Source: Streptococcus saliviloxodontae (GTDB lineage: Bacteria; Bacillota; Bacilli; Lactobacillales; Streptococcaceae). Taken from it: 53,771 bases of DNA. Shown here in pieces: positions 20,848 through 31,447 of the stretch. The notes beneath the pieces are model-generated. The model was not told the origin of the DNA and searched no databases. It was given only the letters and a program-made list of their open reading frames with translations. The translations under genes and the position numbers were made by a program. The stretch covers positions 1 to 53,771 of the forward strand of contig NZ_JAFBEI010000010.1 of the NCBI RefSeq assembly GCF_016908655.1. The letters are read 5' to 3'. Each line of letters opens with the position of its first letter. Within the stretch, counting starts at the first letter, position 1.

Positions 20848-20888
20848 AAAAAAGATTGAGATTCTACCAAACAGAACTCAATCTTTTT
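20848..20888. terminator. Bidirectional terminator between recF and the Rgg-like gene
   Basis: AAAAAAGATTGAG pairs with CTCAATCTTTTT, extended by TTCT/AGAA, with T runs on both strands. It ends both convergent transcripts. Confidence 0.88.
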
Positions 20889-20950
20889 ATTTCAAACGTA
20901 AACAAATTTTCTAGACTTATAGTCACAGATCTAAATTATCCCTATGACAA

Positions 20951-21649
20951 TCAGTTACTGTTTTCAGTTACCTGTTTTAAAAAACCTGAAAGAAACTTCG
21001 CTTTGACGATATCATTGACCTTCAAAGCCTGATCTAAATCGATAACAACTTTAGAAGTCAGTTGTTTCAGTTGTATGTCGGACAACTGGCAGTGAATCCC
21101 AGGCGTTTGATTTGGGTCTAGTAAGTCATAAAATTGTAAAAATGCCTTAGCTTCTACCACATCTATGAGCGAGTGATTATCAAAATAAGAGCAAATAAAC
21201 TCAATATCAGTTTCTGGTAACAACATATCCAAACCAAGGTCCAACAAAGACTTCTTACAGATAACCTTCACTAATTGCAACTCTTCTGGCAGAGACATTT
21301 GATAGGTGAGCAAACCAGCTAAATCTTGTTTAGCAACTAAATCATCAACAACTGTCATTGCTTCTGTAAAAGCAGAAGGTATTTCCTCATCCAGTAAATT
21401 GTCATCAATCAAGGAAACTTTATTTTCCTGATCAGGTAATTGTTGATGCTCCAAGAAAAATTCAAAATCTGATAGACTAATTTGCAAACCTTGTAAGCCA
21501 AGCATAAATTTATCCAAAGCCAACTGAGTCTCACCATTTTCAAAACGCGATAAAGTGGATTTTGATAGCTTGGCTTCTCTGGCTAGCCTTCCCAGACTAA
21601 ACCCTTTTAATTCCCTCAAAGTTTTAAAATAATATCCATAATTTAACAT
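20951..21649 (-). CDS. Short Rgg/MutR-like transcriptional regulator
   Basis: A 232-aa protein with an N-terminal XRE helix-turn-helix (FKTLRELKGFSLGRLAREAKLSKSTLSRFENGE, about residues 8-40) followed by an all-alpha region. The HTH spacing and the SKSTLSRFE core are those of Rgg/GadR/MutR regulators, which sense small hydrophobic peptides in streptococci. Typical Rgg proteins are about 280-300 aa, so the C-terminal peptide-binding repeat domain is shorter here. I looked on both strands nearby for a short peptide pheromone gene and found no convincing one. Orphan regulator, target unknown. Confidence 0.7.
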   Translation of the reverse strand: MLNYGYYFKTLRELKGFSLGRLAREAKLSKSTLSRFENGETQLALDKFMLGLQGLQISLSDFEFFLEHQQLPDQENKVSLIDDNLLDEEIPSAFTEAMTVVDDLVAKQDLAGLLTYQMSLPEELQLVKVICKKSLLDLGLDMLLPETDIEFICSYFDNHSLIDVVEAKAFLQFYDLLDPNQTPGIHCQLSDIQLKQLTSKVVIDLDQALKVNDIVKAKFLSGFLKQVTENSN

Positions 21650-21723
21650 ACTAATATCGTATCAAAGATGTGCCAAATTTGCAACCCATCTGATGCTGCT
21701 ATACTTAAAATTTTATAAACAAA

Positions 21724-21759
21724 AATGAGTGTGAGACAAAATAGTCTCACACTCATTTT
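21724..21759 (-). terminator. Terminator of guaB
   Basis: AATGAGTGTGAGAC pairs with GTCTCACACTCATT around a short loop; T runs follow on the minus strand. It lies between guaB and the downstream Rgg-like gene. Confidence 0.88.
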
Positions 21760-21799
21760 CTTGATTTTTAGCTACATAATCCTAATGGAAGACTTATTT

Positions 21800-23589
<1,790 letters not shown>

Positions 23590-23619
23590 AAAAGCGCAAC
23601 CTTGAACAGTTGCACTTTT
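23590..23619 (-). terminator. Terminator of trpS
   Basis: On the minus strand AAAAGTGCAAC pairs with GTTGCGCTTTT (one G-U pair), followed by a T-rich run, just after the trpS stop codon. Confidence 0.8.
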
Positions 23620-23625
23620 AAACGT

Positions 23626-24648
<1,023 letters not shown>

Positions 24649-24734
24649 TTATTTTTCTCCTTTAAAGTAATCCTCTTTTATAAGTAGCTATTCATTCCAC
24701 ACCTTCTGGTTTCTTTATCAGTATCTTATAACAT

Positions 24735-24971
24735 AAAAAAATCCCTCACATAGCTAAGCTATGTGAGGGCGTTATATCAAAAATACGCGGTACCACCTCA
24801 ATTGACAACATATTGACACCGTTGTCCTCTCAACAGCACGATATGGTGTGCTAAACCTGAAACTTATTGTTTTGTTTCACGTGGAACATCAGTCCATTCA
24901 TCTTTAGTTTGGACCAACTCACAGCATCCGTTGGCTTTCTGAACCATAACCTAAAAACTACTCTTCTGACA
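24735..24971 (-). ncRNA. T-box leader of trpS (specifier UGG)
   Basis: The minus-strand leader contains the invariant T-box sequence GAGGTGGTACCGCG (24786-24799), the AGTTGG-containing stem I region, and a strong attenuator stem (24743-24769, CCCTCACATAGCT and complement) followed by T7. The specifier UGG (24894-24896) sits in the expected GAA-UGG-A context, matching tryptophan. Binding of uncharged tRNA-Trp to the specifier and the T-box bulge would favour the antiterminator and allow trpS transcription. A consensus parS site lies 5 bases from the specifier, within this leader. Confidence 0.93.
24873..24888. promoter_or_regulatory. parS site inside the trpS T-box
   Basis: On the minus strand the sequence is TGTTCCACGTGAAACA, an exact match to the ParB-binding consensus TGTTNCACGTGAAACA. 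It lies about 10 kb from dnaA, and parB is in this window. It occupies the 3' part of the T-box stem I region. Confidence 0.88.
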
Positions 24972-24977
24972 TCACTT

Positions 24978-25006
24978 ATTCTAAAATTTTTAATAAGTAT
25001 TGTCAA
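24978..25006 (-). promoter_or_regulatory. trpS promoter
   Basis: TTGACA (25001-25006) and TAGAAT (24978-24983) with the optimal 17-bp spacer read into the T-box leader. Confidence 0.8.
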
Positions 25007-25024
25007 GATAAGACTCGCAAATAC

Positions 25025-25054
25025 TTGACCAAAATACCGTTTTTTGCTCATAAT
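25025..25054 (+). promoter_or_regulatory. yitT promoter
   Basis: TTGACC (25025-25030) and CATAAT (25049-25054) with an 18-bp spacer read toward the YitT-family gene. It is nearly back-to-back with the trpS promoter. Confidence 0.55.
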
Positions 25055-25087
25055 AGTAACGGATATAAAAAGAAAGAGTTTTATAAA

Positions 25088-25960
25088 ATGAACAAAATTT
25101 TTCTCAACCTATTGCTAGTTAGTACTGGGTCTTTTATTGCTGCTATCGGTTTTAACACTATGTTCCTCGAAAATAATATCACATCAGGAGGCATGGTGGG
25201 GTTGTCTGTCAGCTTTCACGCGCTATGGGGATGGAATCCTTCTACTTTCCTTCTATTAATCAATATCCCCTTATTAATACTCTGCTTATTATTTTTAGGG
25301 AAAGAAAATTTCGCTAAAACCTTATACGGTTCTTGGATTTACCCTATTTGTATCAAGTTGACCTCTGGTCTACCGACTATTACAGAAAATCCTTTACTGG
25401 CAGCAGTATTCGGAGGTGTTATTGTTGGGATAGGATTAGGATTAGTTTTCTGGGGAAATTCCTCTACAGGAGGGACTGGAATCATCACTCAAATTTTACA
25501 TAAATACACCCCACTATCATTGGCACTGGCTATGACACTCATTGATGGATTTAGTGTAGCTATGGGATTCACCGTATTTGATGCTGACACTGTCATGTAT
25601 TCCATCATTGCACTAACTATCATTTCATATACTGTCTATATTATGGAAGTGGGTGTTTCGTCAGCCCGCAATATGATGATTGTTTCTCCGAAGTATAGAG
25701 AAATCCAAGACTATATCTCCAGTCAACTGGATCGTGGTGTCTCTGCTATTCCCATCACAGGAGGTTATACTGGTAAAGAGCAAGTCATGTTGATGACAAC
25801 GATCTCTTCACGAGAAGTCTTTCGTTTTGAAAAAAGCATCCAAGAAATTGACCCAACTGCCTTTATCATTATCACCCCTGCAACACATGTTATCGGACGT
25901 GGTTTTAGCCTGACTAAACACTATCAAATAGCCGATGAAGACTTGATTCTACCAATGTAA
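25088..25960 (+). CDS. YitT family membrane protein (DUF161/DUF2179)
   Basis: A 290-aa protein with five or six membrane segments in the first 190 residues and a C-terminal cytoplasmic DUF2179 domain (VSPKYREIQDYISSQLDRGVSAI, then VMLMTTISSREVFRF). The family is widespread in Firmicutes with no firmly established transport substrate. The start is the ATG giving MNKIFLNLL; a longer in-frame TTG start would lie on the -35 box of the promoter and is not credible. The ribosome binding site is modest (AAAGAG). Head-on to replication; monocistronic by spacing. Confidence 0.88.
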   Translation: MNKIFLNLLLVSTGSFIAAIGFNTMFLENNITSGGMVGLSVSFHALWGWNPSTFLLLINIPLLILCLLFLGKENFAKTLYGSWIYPICIKLTSGLPTITENPLLAAVFGGVIVGIGLGLVFWGNSSTGGTGIITQILHKYTPLSLALAMTLIDGFSVAMGFTVFDADTVMYSIIALTIISYTVYIMEVGVSSARNMMIVSPKYREIQDYISSQLDRGVSAIPITGGYTGKEQVMLMTTISSREVFRFEKSIQEIDPTAFIIITPATHVIGRGFSLTKHYQIADEDLILPM

Positions 25961-26029
25961 TCCATTGAAAAATCTTAATTTTTCTAGTAAAATGTAAGAG
26001 CATATTATAGATAATAAGAGGTACTAACA

Positions 26030-27652
26030 TTGCTTACAGTTTCAGATGTATCGCTTCGTTTTAGCGATCGCAAACTTTTTGATGAGGTTAACATCAAATT
26101 TACAGCAGGAAACACTTATGGTCTTATCGGTGCCAACGGTGCTGGTAAATCAACGTTCTTAAAAATCCTTGCTGGAGATATCGAGCCATCAACTGGTCAT
26201 GTCTCACTTGGTCCAGATGAACGTCTATCTGTTCTTCGCCAAAATCACTTTGACTACGAAGAAGAACGTGCTATCGACGTGGTTATCATGGGGAATGAGC
26301 AGCTTTACAGCATCATGAAAGAAAAAGACGCTATCTACATGAAAGAAGATTTCACTGATGAAGATGGTGTTCGTGCGGCTGAGCTTGAAGGACAGTTCGC
26401 AGAGCTTGGTGGTTGGGAAGCTGAGAGTGAGGCGTCACAATTGCTTCAAAACTTGAATATCCCAGAAGACCTCCACTACCAAAACATGAGTGAATTGGCT
26501 AATGGTGATAAGGTGAAAGTTCTCCTTGCTAAAGCCCTCTTTGGTAAACCAGATGTTCTACTCCTCGACGAGCCTACCAACGGTCTGGATATTCAGTCCA
26601 TCACTTGGTTGGAAGATTTCCTTATCGATTTTGAAAATACCGTTATCGTCGTATCCCATGACCGTCACTTCTTGAATAAAGTATGTACTCACATGGCTGA
26701 CCTTGATTTTGGTAAAATCAAACTCTTCGTCGGAAACTACGATTTTTGGAAACAATCATCAGAGTTAGCTGCTCGTTTGCAGGCTGACCGTAACGCTAAA
26801 GCAGAAGAAAAAATCAAAGAATTACAAGAATTCGTTGCTCGCTTCTCAGCCAATGCTTCAAAATCAAAACAAGCCACTTCACGTAAAAAAATGCTTGATA
26901 AAATTGAACTTGAAGAGATTGTTCCATCAAGTCGTAAATACCCATTCATCAACTTCAAAGCAGAACGCGAGATGGGAAATGACCTTTTAACTGTTGAAAA
27001 TCTTTCTGTCACTATCGAAGGGGAAAAAGTTCTTGATAACATCAGCTTTATCCTACGTCCAGGTGACAAGACTGCCTTTATTGGACAAAATGATATTCAA
27101 ACAACAGCACTGATGCGTGCTCTTATGGATGATATTGAATACGAAGGAACCATCAAATGGGGTGTAACAACGAGTCGTTCTTACCTTCCAAAAGATAACA
27201 CTCGCGACTTCGCCTCTGGTGAATCTATCCTTGAATGGCTTCGTCAGTTTGCTGCTAAAGAAGAGGATGATAATACCTTCCTACGTGGCTTCCTTGGTCG
27301 CATGCTCTTCTCAGGTGATGAAGTTAACAAGTCTGTCAACGTCTTGTCAGGTGGAGAAAAAGTGCGTGTTATGCTTTCAAAACTCATGCTTTTGAAATCA
27401 AATGTTCTCGTTCTTGATGACCCTACTAACCACTTGGACTTGGAGTCTATCTCAAGTTTGAATGACGGTCTTAAAGACTTCAAAGAGTCCATTATCTTTG
27501 CCAGTCACGACCACGAATTTATCCAAACACTTGCTAACCACATTGTTGTTATCTCTAAAAACGGCGTTATCGACCGTATCGATGAAACCTACGATGAATT
27601 CCTTGAAAATGAAGAGGTTCAAGCAAAAGTTAAAGCACTTTGGAAAGACTAA
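26030..27652 (+). CDS. ABC-F family ATPase (YbiT-like) with one degenerate ATP site
   Basis: A 540-aa soluble twin-ABC protein without membrane segments; ABC-F members act on the ribosome E site. The start is TTG, after AGAGG. NBD1 has Walker A GANGAGKS (34-41) and Walker B LLLDEP (E181), but its signature is LANGDK (156-161) instead of LSGGEK. NBD2 has a good signature LSGGEK (439-444), but its P-loop is GQNDIQTT (352-359), lacking the Lys, and Walker B reads LDDP (D464 where Glu is expected). The linker (about 215-315) is charged. One composite site is canonical and the other degenerate. Not an obvious antibiotic-resistance type. Confidence 0.9.
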   Translation: MLTVSDVSLRFSDRKLFDEVNIKFTAGNTYGLIGANGAGKSTFLKILAGDIEPSTGHVSLGPDERLSVLRQNHFDYEEERAIDVVIMGNEQLYSIMKEKDAIYMKEDFTDEDGVRAAELEGQFAELGGWEAESEASQLLQNLNIPEDLHYQNMSELANGDKVKVLLAKALFGKPDVLLLDEPTNGLDIQSITWLEDFLIDFENTVIVVSHDRHFLNKVCTHMADLDFGKIKLFVGNYDFWKQSSELAARLQADRNAKAEEKIKELQEFVARFSANASKSKQATSRKKMLDKIELEEIVPSSRKYPFINFKAEREMGNDLLTVENLSVTIEGEKVLDNISFILRPGDKTAFIGQNDIQTTALMRALMDDIEYEGTIKWGVTTSRSYLPKDNTRDFASGESILEWLRQFAAKEEDDNTFLRGFLGRMLFSGDEVNKSVNVLSGGEKVRVMLSKLMLLKSNVLVLDDPTNHLDLESISSLNDGLKDFKESIIFASHDHEFIQTLANHIVVISKNGVIDRIDETYDEFLENEEVQAKVKALWKD

Positions 27653-27657
27653 TAAAG

Positions 27658-27684
27658 AAAAAGAGTTGGGACAATCCCAGCTCT
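27658..27684 (+). terminator. Terminator of the ABC-F gene
   Basis: AAAGAGTTGGGA pairs with TCCCAGCTCTTT (12 bp, one G-U), loop of three. The T run is short. It ends only 11 bp before the next start codon. Confidence 0.7.
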
Positions 27685-27694
27685 TTATTGATAA

Positions 27695-30295
27695 ATGCTT
27701 ATGATTAAAAAAATACAAAGTAATTACCGTTTTTTAATTCCCTATCTTGTCAGTTTTTTGGTACCTGTTGTCATCATGGCTGCAGTCTTATTCTCTCAGG
27801 GGATTAGTTGGAAATCCGATCGAACTATTCTAGCTAGCGATGGATTTCACCAATACGTCATTTTTGCACAAGCCCTCAGAAATATTCTTCATGGAAGCGA
27901 TAGCATTTTTTACACTTTTACAAGTGGTCTGGGACTTAATTTTTATGCCCTTATCAGCTACTACCTTGGCTCACTCCTATCTCCACTCGTTTACTTCTTT
28001 GATTTACACTCTATGCCCGATGGCATCTATACTCTAACAATTTTGAAATATGGCTTGATTGGACTGTCAACCTATTTTAGTATGGTAAGACTCTACCCTA
28101 AACTGCATTCTGCATTTGCCTTTAGTCTGTCAACTTCATATGCACTAATGAGTTTTGCGACTAGCCAAACTGAAATTAATATGTGGCTAGATGTTTTCAT
28201 GATTTTTCCAATTATTATACTAGGACTCAATCGCTTACTAAAGAAACAAAACTTTGGAATTTATTATATTAGTTTAAGCTTGTTACTCATTTTAAATTAT
28301 TATTTTGGTTACATGGCAGTTCTATTTTTGACTCTTCTTTTTCTAGTTAACTTAGCTTATCCTAATAGCTGGAAAGATCGACTTAGACAACTAAAGGACT
28401 TTATCTTTATTTCTTTAGCATCTGGACTAACGGCAGCTGTTATGCTGTTACCTTCTTACTTAGATTTATCCACTCATGGAGAAACCTTATCAAGCATCAC
28501 TAGTTGGTTCAATGAAAATACTTTTCCCCTAGACATCTTCGCTAAAAATATGGTAGGTATTTACGATACAACTAAGTTTGGGGCTATTCCTATGATTTAT
28601 GTTGGAATTCTCCCTTTAATGTTCTCTCTTATCTTCTTTACACTACCGTCAATCAAATGGTATACGCGAAGTGCCTATGCTATCTTGGTCGTTATCCTAA
28701 TCGCTAGTTTCTATCTCCAGCCTCTAGATTTACTTTGGCAAGGAATGCACACGCCCAATATGTTTCTTCATCGCTATGCTTGGCTATTTTCCTTTTTAGT
28801 TATTCTATTAGCAGCAGAAACTTTATCGCGAGTCGCTACGATTTCATGGAAGCAATACCTTTTTTCAATAGGAACTTTATTTTTAGGATTTTCTCTGACA
28901 CTTCTCTTTCATACCCACTATGATTACATTGACTTAGATAAAGCCTTAATCAGCTTCGCTTTCCTGATAGCCTATGCTGTCATTTTTATCAGTTTTACAA
29001 AGAAACAATTAACTTATTCCTTAGTCATTTCCTTTACACTTATCTTTACAGTATTTGAAACTAGCATCAACTCTTTTTACCAAATCACATCCCTCAATCA
29101 AGAGTGGGTTTTTCCTACACGAGAGGGGTATGAGAGCCACTTGTCCGCTATAGAAAATTTTGTTCAAACAGCTAAATCACAAAATCAAACCTTCTTTCGC
29201 ATGGAGAGGGTAGAGCCCCAAACTGGTAATGATAGCATGAAATACAATTTCAATGGAATTTCTCAGTTTTCTTCTGTTCGAAATACAAGCTCTTCCAGTA
29301 CACTTGACCAACTTGGTTACAAATCTGTTGGTACTAACCTTAATCTTCGGTATCAGAATAATACAATTCTTATGGATAGTCTGTTTGCTGTTAAATATAA
29401 CATAACAACTGATGATCCTCATAAGTTTGGCTTCACACTATCAGATTCTCAAGATAATGATAGCCTTTATCAAAACAAATATGCTGCGCAACTGGCTATA
29501 CTAACTGATAAAGTTTACAAAGATGTCAACTTCACTGTCAACACGTTAGATAATCAAGAGCATTTTATTAATCAATTAACTGGTCTAAACGAAGTTTACT
29601 ACAGTCGTCTAGAAAGCCAGCTACTCAATTCTAACCTATCTATCAATAATCATGTCAACCTAACTAATACTAACTCTGCTGGAACAAGTGCTGAATACAA
29701 AGTGACGATTCCTGCTAATTCCCAAGTATACGTTACTATCCCCAACCTCACATTCGGCAATACATCACAAGAAAATGTCCAAATCACAGTAAATGGGGTA
29801 ACAAGTCAATTCACCACTGATAACGCCTATAATTTTTTCAATATAGGACAGTTTACTGATCAACAAGAAACTACTGTTACACTTCGATTTGCAGGCAATA
29901 ATCATGTTTCTTTTGATACACCACACTTCTATGCTCTCAATATAGAGAGTTATCAGAAAGCTATGTCAAAAATAACTAGTCAAACAGTCTCCGTATCAAC
30001 TAAAAATAATCACGTGTTAGCTAAGTATAAAACAGATCATAAGTCATCACTTGTATTTACTCTCCCTTACGATAAAGGTTGGACAGCCACTCTCAATGGG
30101 AAAAAAATCCCTATTCGTAAGGTTCAAAACGGATTCATGGCAGTTGATCTATCATCTGGCCAAGGAGAGGTAACACTATCCTTTATTCCAAGCGGATTTA
30201 AGTTAGGAATAGGACTATCAGCATTAGGTATCGGTAGCTTTTACATTTACCGAAGACACACGCGTACTAAAAAGAAAATCAACAACCTCAGATGA
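27695..30295 (+). CDS. YfhO family large membrane protein
   Basis: An 866-aa integral membrane protein: about 12-13 hydrophobic segments in the first 470 residues, a large extracytoplasmic region (about 480-835) with beta-rich parts, and a last membrane segment before a basic tail. The first loop carries the acidic DGFHQYV pattern typical of YfhO and GT-C transferases. B. subtilis YfhO is implicated in glycosylating lipoteichoic acid, so a role in polymer glycosylation is the best inference. The ATG lies 11 bp past a terminator-like hairpin with no visible ribosome binding site; a second ATG two codons later is no better placed. Confidence 0.85.
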   Translation: MLMIKKIQSNYRFLIPYLVSFLVPVVIMAAVLFSQGISWKSDRTILASDGFHQYVIFAQALRNILHGSDSIFYTFTSGLGLNFYALISYYLGSLLSPLVYFFDLHSMPDGIYTLTILKYGLIGLSTYFSMVRLYPKLHSAFAFSLSTSYALMSFATSQTEINMWLDVFMIFPIIILGLNRLLKKQNFGIYYISLSLLLILNYYFGYMAVLFLTLLFLVNLAYPNSWKDRLRQLKDFIFISLASGLTAAVMLLPSYLDLSTHGETLSSITSWFNENTFPLDIFAKNMVGIYDTTKFGAIPMIYVGILPLMFSLIFFTLPSIKWYTRSAYAILVVILIASFYLQPLDLLWQGMHTPNMFLHRYAWLFSFLVILLAAETLSRVATISWKQYLFSIGTLFLGFSLTLLFHTHYDYIDLDKALISFAFLIAYAVIFISFTKKQLTYSLVISFTLIFTVFETSINSFYQITSLNQEWVFPTREGYESHLSAIENFVQTAKSQNQTFFRMERVEPQTGNDSMKYNFNGISQFSSVRNTSSSSTLDQLGYKSVGTNLNLRYQNNTILMDSLFAVKYNITTDDPHKFGFTLSDSQDNDSLYQNKYAAQLAILTDKVYKDVNFTVNTLDNQEHFINQLTGLNEVYYSRLESQLLNSNLSINNHVNLTNTNSAGTSAEYKVTIPANSQVYVTIPNLTFGNTSQENVQITVNGVTSQFTTDNAYNFFNIGQFTDQQETTVTLRFAGNNHVSFDTPHFYALNIESYQKAMSKITSQTVSVSTKNNHVLAKYKTDHKSSLVFTLPYDKGWTATLNGKKIPIRKVQNGFMAVDLSSGQGEVTLSFIPSGFKLGIGLSALGIGSFYIYRRHTRTKKKINNLR

Positions 30296-30447
30296 GCTTT
30301 TAAAGCTAGCCCATCCTTTACTTTAGTGACCAAATATCTCTAAGTTATCACGACTCTTGTCAAGAATAGCTTAGAGCTTTTAAAATAACTACAATAGAAC
30401 AAAAAATGAGTGAACTAAAGTTCACTCATTTTTTCACGATAATAGAA
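30296..30447. terminator. Intergenic region with bidirectional terminator
   Basis: The strong stem is at 30402-30433: AAAAATGAGTGAACT and its perfect complement with a 2-nt gap and T runs on both strands. It separates the YfhO-like gene (plus) from the tRNA-Glu array (minus) and probably ends both transcripts. Confidence 0.85.
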
Positions 30448-30519
30448 TAGTCCGTACGGGATTCGAACCCGTGTTACCGCCGTGAAAAGGCGGTGTCTTA
30501 ACCCCTTGACCAACGGACC
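30448..30519 (-). tRNA. tRNA-Glu (UUC), copy 3 of the array
   Basis: A 72-nt cloverleaf: 5' GGTCCGT pairs with ACGGACT (G-U at the end), anticodon loop CTTTTCA with UUC, T-loop GGTTCGAATCC, discriminator A. CCA is not encoded. This is the promoter-distal copy; the sequence after it differs from the spacer between copies. Confidence 0.96.
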
Positions 30520-30568
30520 ATGAAATTAACTTTCAATTAGTTTAGTCATTGCTATTTAATTAAAGTTA

Positions 30569-30640
30569 TAGTCCGTACGGGATTCGAACCCGTGTTACCG
30601 CCGTGAAAAGGCGGTGTCTTAACCCCTTGACCAACGGACC
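30569..30640 (-). tRNA. tRNA-Glu (UUC), copy 2
   Basis: Identical to the other two copies: anticodon UUC, 72 nt, no encoded CCA. Its uridine-34 is the type of target modified by MnmA and MnmG, both encoded in this window. Confidence 0.96.
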
Positions 30641-30689
30641 ATGAAATTAACTTTCAATTAGTTTAGTCATTGCTATTTAATTAAAGTTA

Positions 30690-30761
30690 TAGTCCGTACG
30701 GGATTCGAACCCGTGTTACCGCCGTGAAAAGGCGGTGTCTTAACCCCTTGACCAACGGACC
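30690..30761 (-). tRNA. tRNA-Glu (UUC), copy 1 (promoter-proximal)
   Basis: Identical to copies 2 and 3. The upstream region (minus strand) has TAGACA (30804-30809) and TAAAAT (30782-30787), 16 bp apart, the probable promoter of the array. Confidence 0.96.
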
Positions 30762-30781
30762 ATAATCATAAGACTCTTATT

Positions 30782-30809
30782 ATTTTATCAAATTATTTCA
30801 TTTTGTCTA
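30782..30809 (-). promoter_or_regulatory. Promoter of the tRNA-Glu array
   Basis: TAGACA and TAAAAT with a 16-bp spacer, 20 bp before the first tRNA-Glu. Confidence 0.55.
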
Positions 30810-30982
30810 GTATTTTGACTAACTTTTTTTAAAATTTTTACTCCTCTGTCTGTAAAATCTACTTTAACGTACAATTAGGGACTAATGACTCTCGAATAAA
30901 TTCTAAATCCAGTGCTCTATGTAGATAATTTGCTACCAATAAATTTTATACTTATCCTTCTTGCACTAATAATGAATTTGTA

Positions 30983-31011
30983 TTGACAGTTATATCTTAC
31001 TTTGTTAAAAT
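30983..31011 (+). promoter_or_regulatory. tRNA-Arg promoter
   Basis: TTGACA (30983-30988) and TAAAAT (31006-31011) with a 17-bp spacer, 11 bp before the tRNA. Confidence 0.8.
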
Positions 31012-31022
31012 AACTGAGTAAT

Positions 31023-31096
31023 GGTCTCATAGCTCAGCTGGATAGAGCATTCGCCTTCTAAGCGAACGGTCGCAGGTTCGAATCCTGCTGGGATCA
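31023..31096 (+). tRNA. tRNA-Arg (UCU)
   Basis: A 74-nt cloverleaf: acceptor GGTCTCA pairs with TGGGATC (two G-U pairs), anticodon stem TTCGC/GCGAA with loop CTTCTAA giving anticodon UCU (reads AGA), T-loop GGTTCGAATCC, discriminator A, no encoded CCA. Own promoter and terminator. Confidence 0.95.
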
Positions 31097-31117
31097 TTTA
31101 TTTTTTACTGTGAAATT

Positions 31118-31163
31118 GCACTCCAAAACTTAGATATCCTATCTAATCGTTGGGGTGCTTTTT
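31118..31163 (+). terminator. Terminator of tRNA-Arg
   Basis: GCACTCCAA pairs with TTGGGGTGC (one G-U), with an inner TTAGATA/TATCTAA pairing, then TTTTT. Confidence 0.85.
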
Positions 31164-31241
31164 GATAACATAGCTAAATTCACAAATAGATACTCCTTTA
31201 CGGCCACAACTATTTACTTCTAAAATTAGTCTACAAAATAT

Positions 31242-31287
31242 AAAAGAGCTTGATAATACTAAAGAGTCTATATTATCAAGCTCTTTT
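31242..31287. terminator. Bidirectional terminator before the DUF1275 gene
   Basis: AAAAGAGCTTGATAAT and its perfect 16-bp complement enclose a 14-nt loop, with T runs on both strands. It may end the DUF1275 transcript (160 bp after its stop) and readthrough from tRNA-Arg. The rest of this 350-bp gap holds nothing I can assign. Confidence 0.8.
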
Positions 31288-31447
31288 TTGATTTTAAATA
31301 GTTTAAAAAAGATTCCAACACTAAATTTCTCAACTCAGAGATAGATCGTAAGCTTCAGTAACCTTTTATGAAAAATCGCTGCTAATGATTATCGCAACAT
31401 TACATCCTACTATCTCTTGATATAGTCAAGTTTATGGAGGAACTTTT

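Larger units (their letters stand above)
30448..30761 (-). repeat. 121-bp tandem repeat of tRNA-Glu plus spacer
   Basis: Three tRNA genes start at exact 121-bp intervals. The two 49-bp spacers (30520-30568, 30641-30689) are identical, and so are the three genes. This is a perfect tandem amplification of 2.6 units. Confidence 0.95.

Noticed and set aside
21652..21768. A 38-codon minus-strand frame before the Rgg-like gene (MSVRLFCLTLIFVYKIL...), which could look like a peptide pheromone precursor
   Set aside because: It starts inside the guaB terminator stem, has no ribosome binding site and overlaps the promoter area; more likely chance.
25025..25087. N-terminal extension of the YitT protein from a TTG codon
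   Set aside because: The TTG is the -35 box of the gene's own promoter, so it would not be transcribed.
30448..30761. The regularly spaced repeats as a CRISPR array
   Set aside because: The repeats are complete tRNA-Glu genes with identical spacers and no cas genes nearby.
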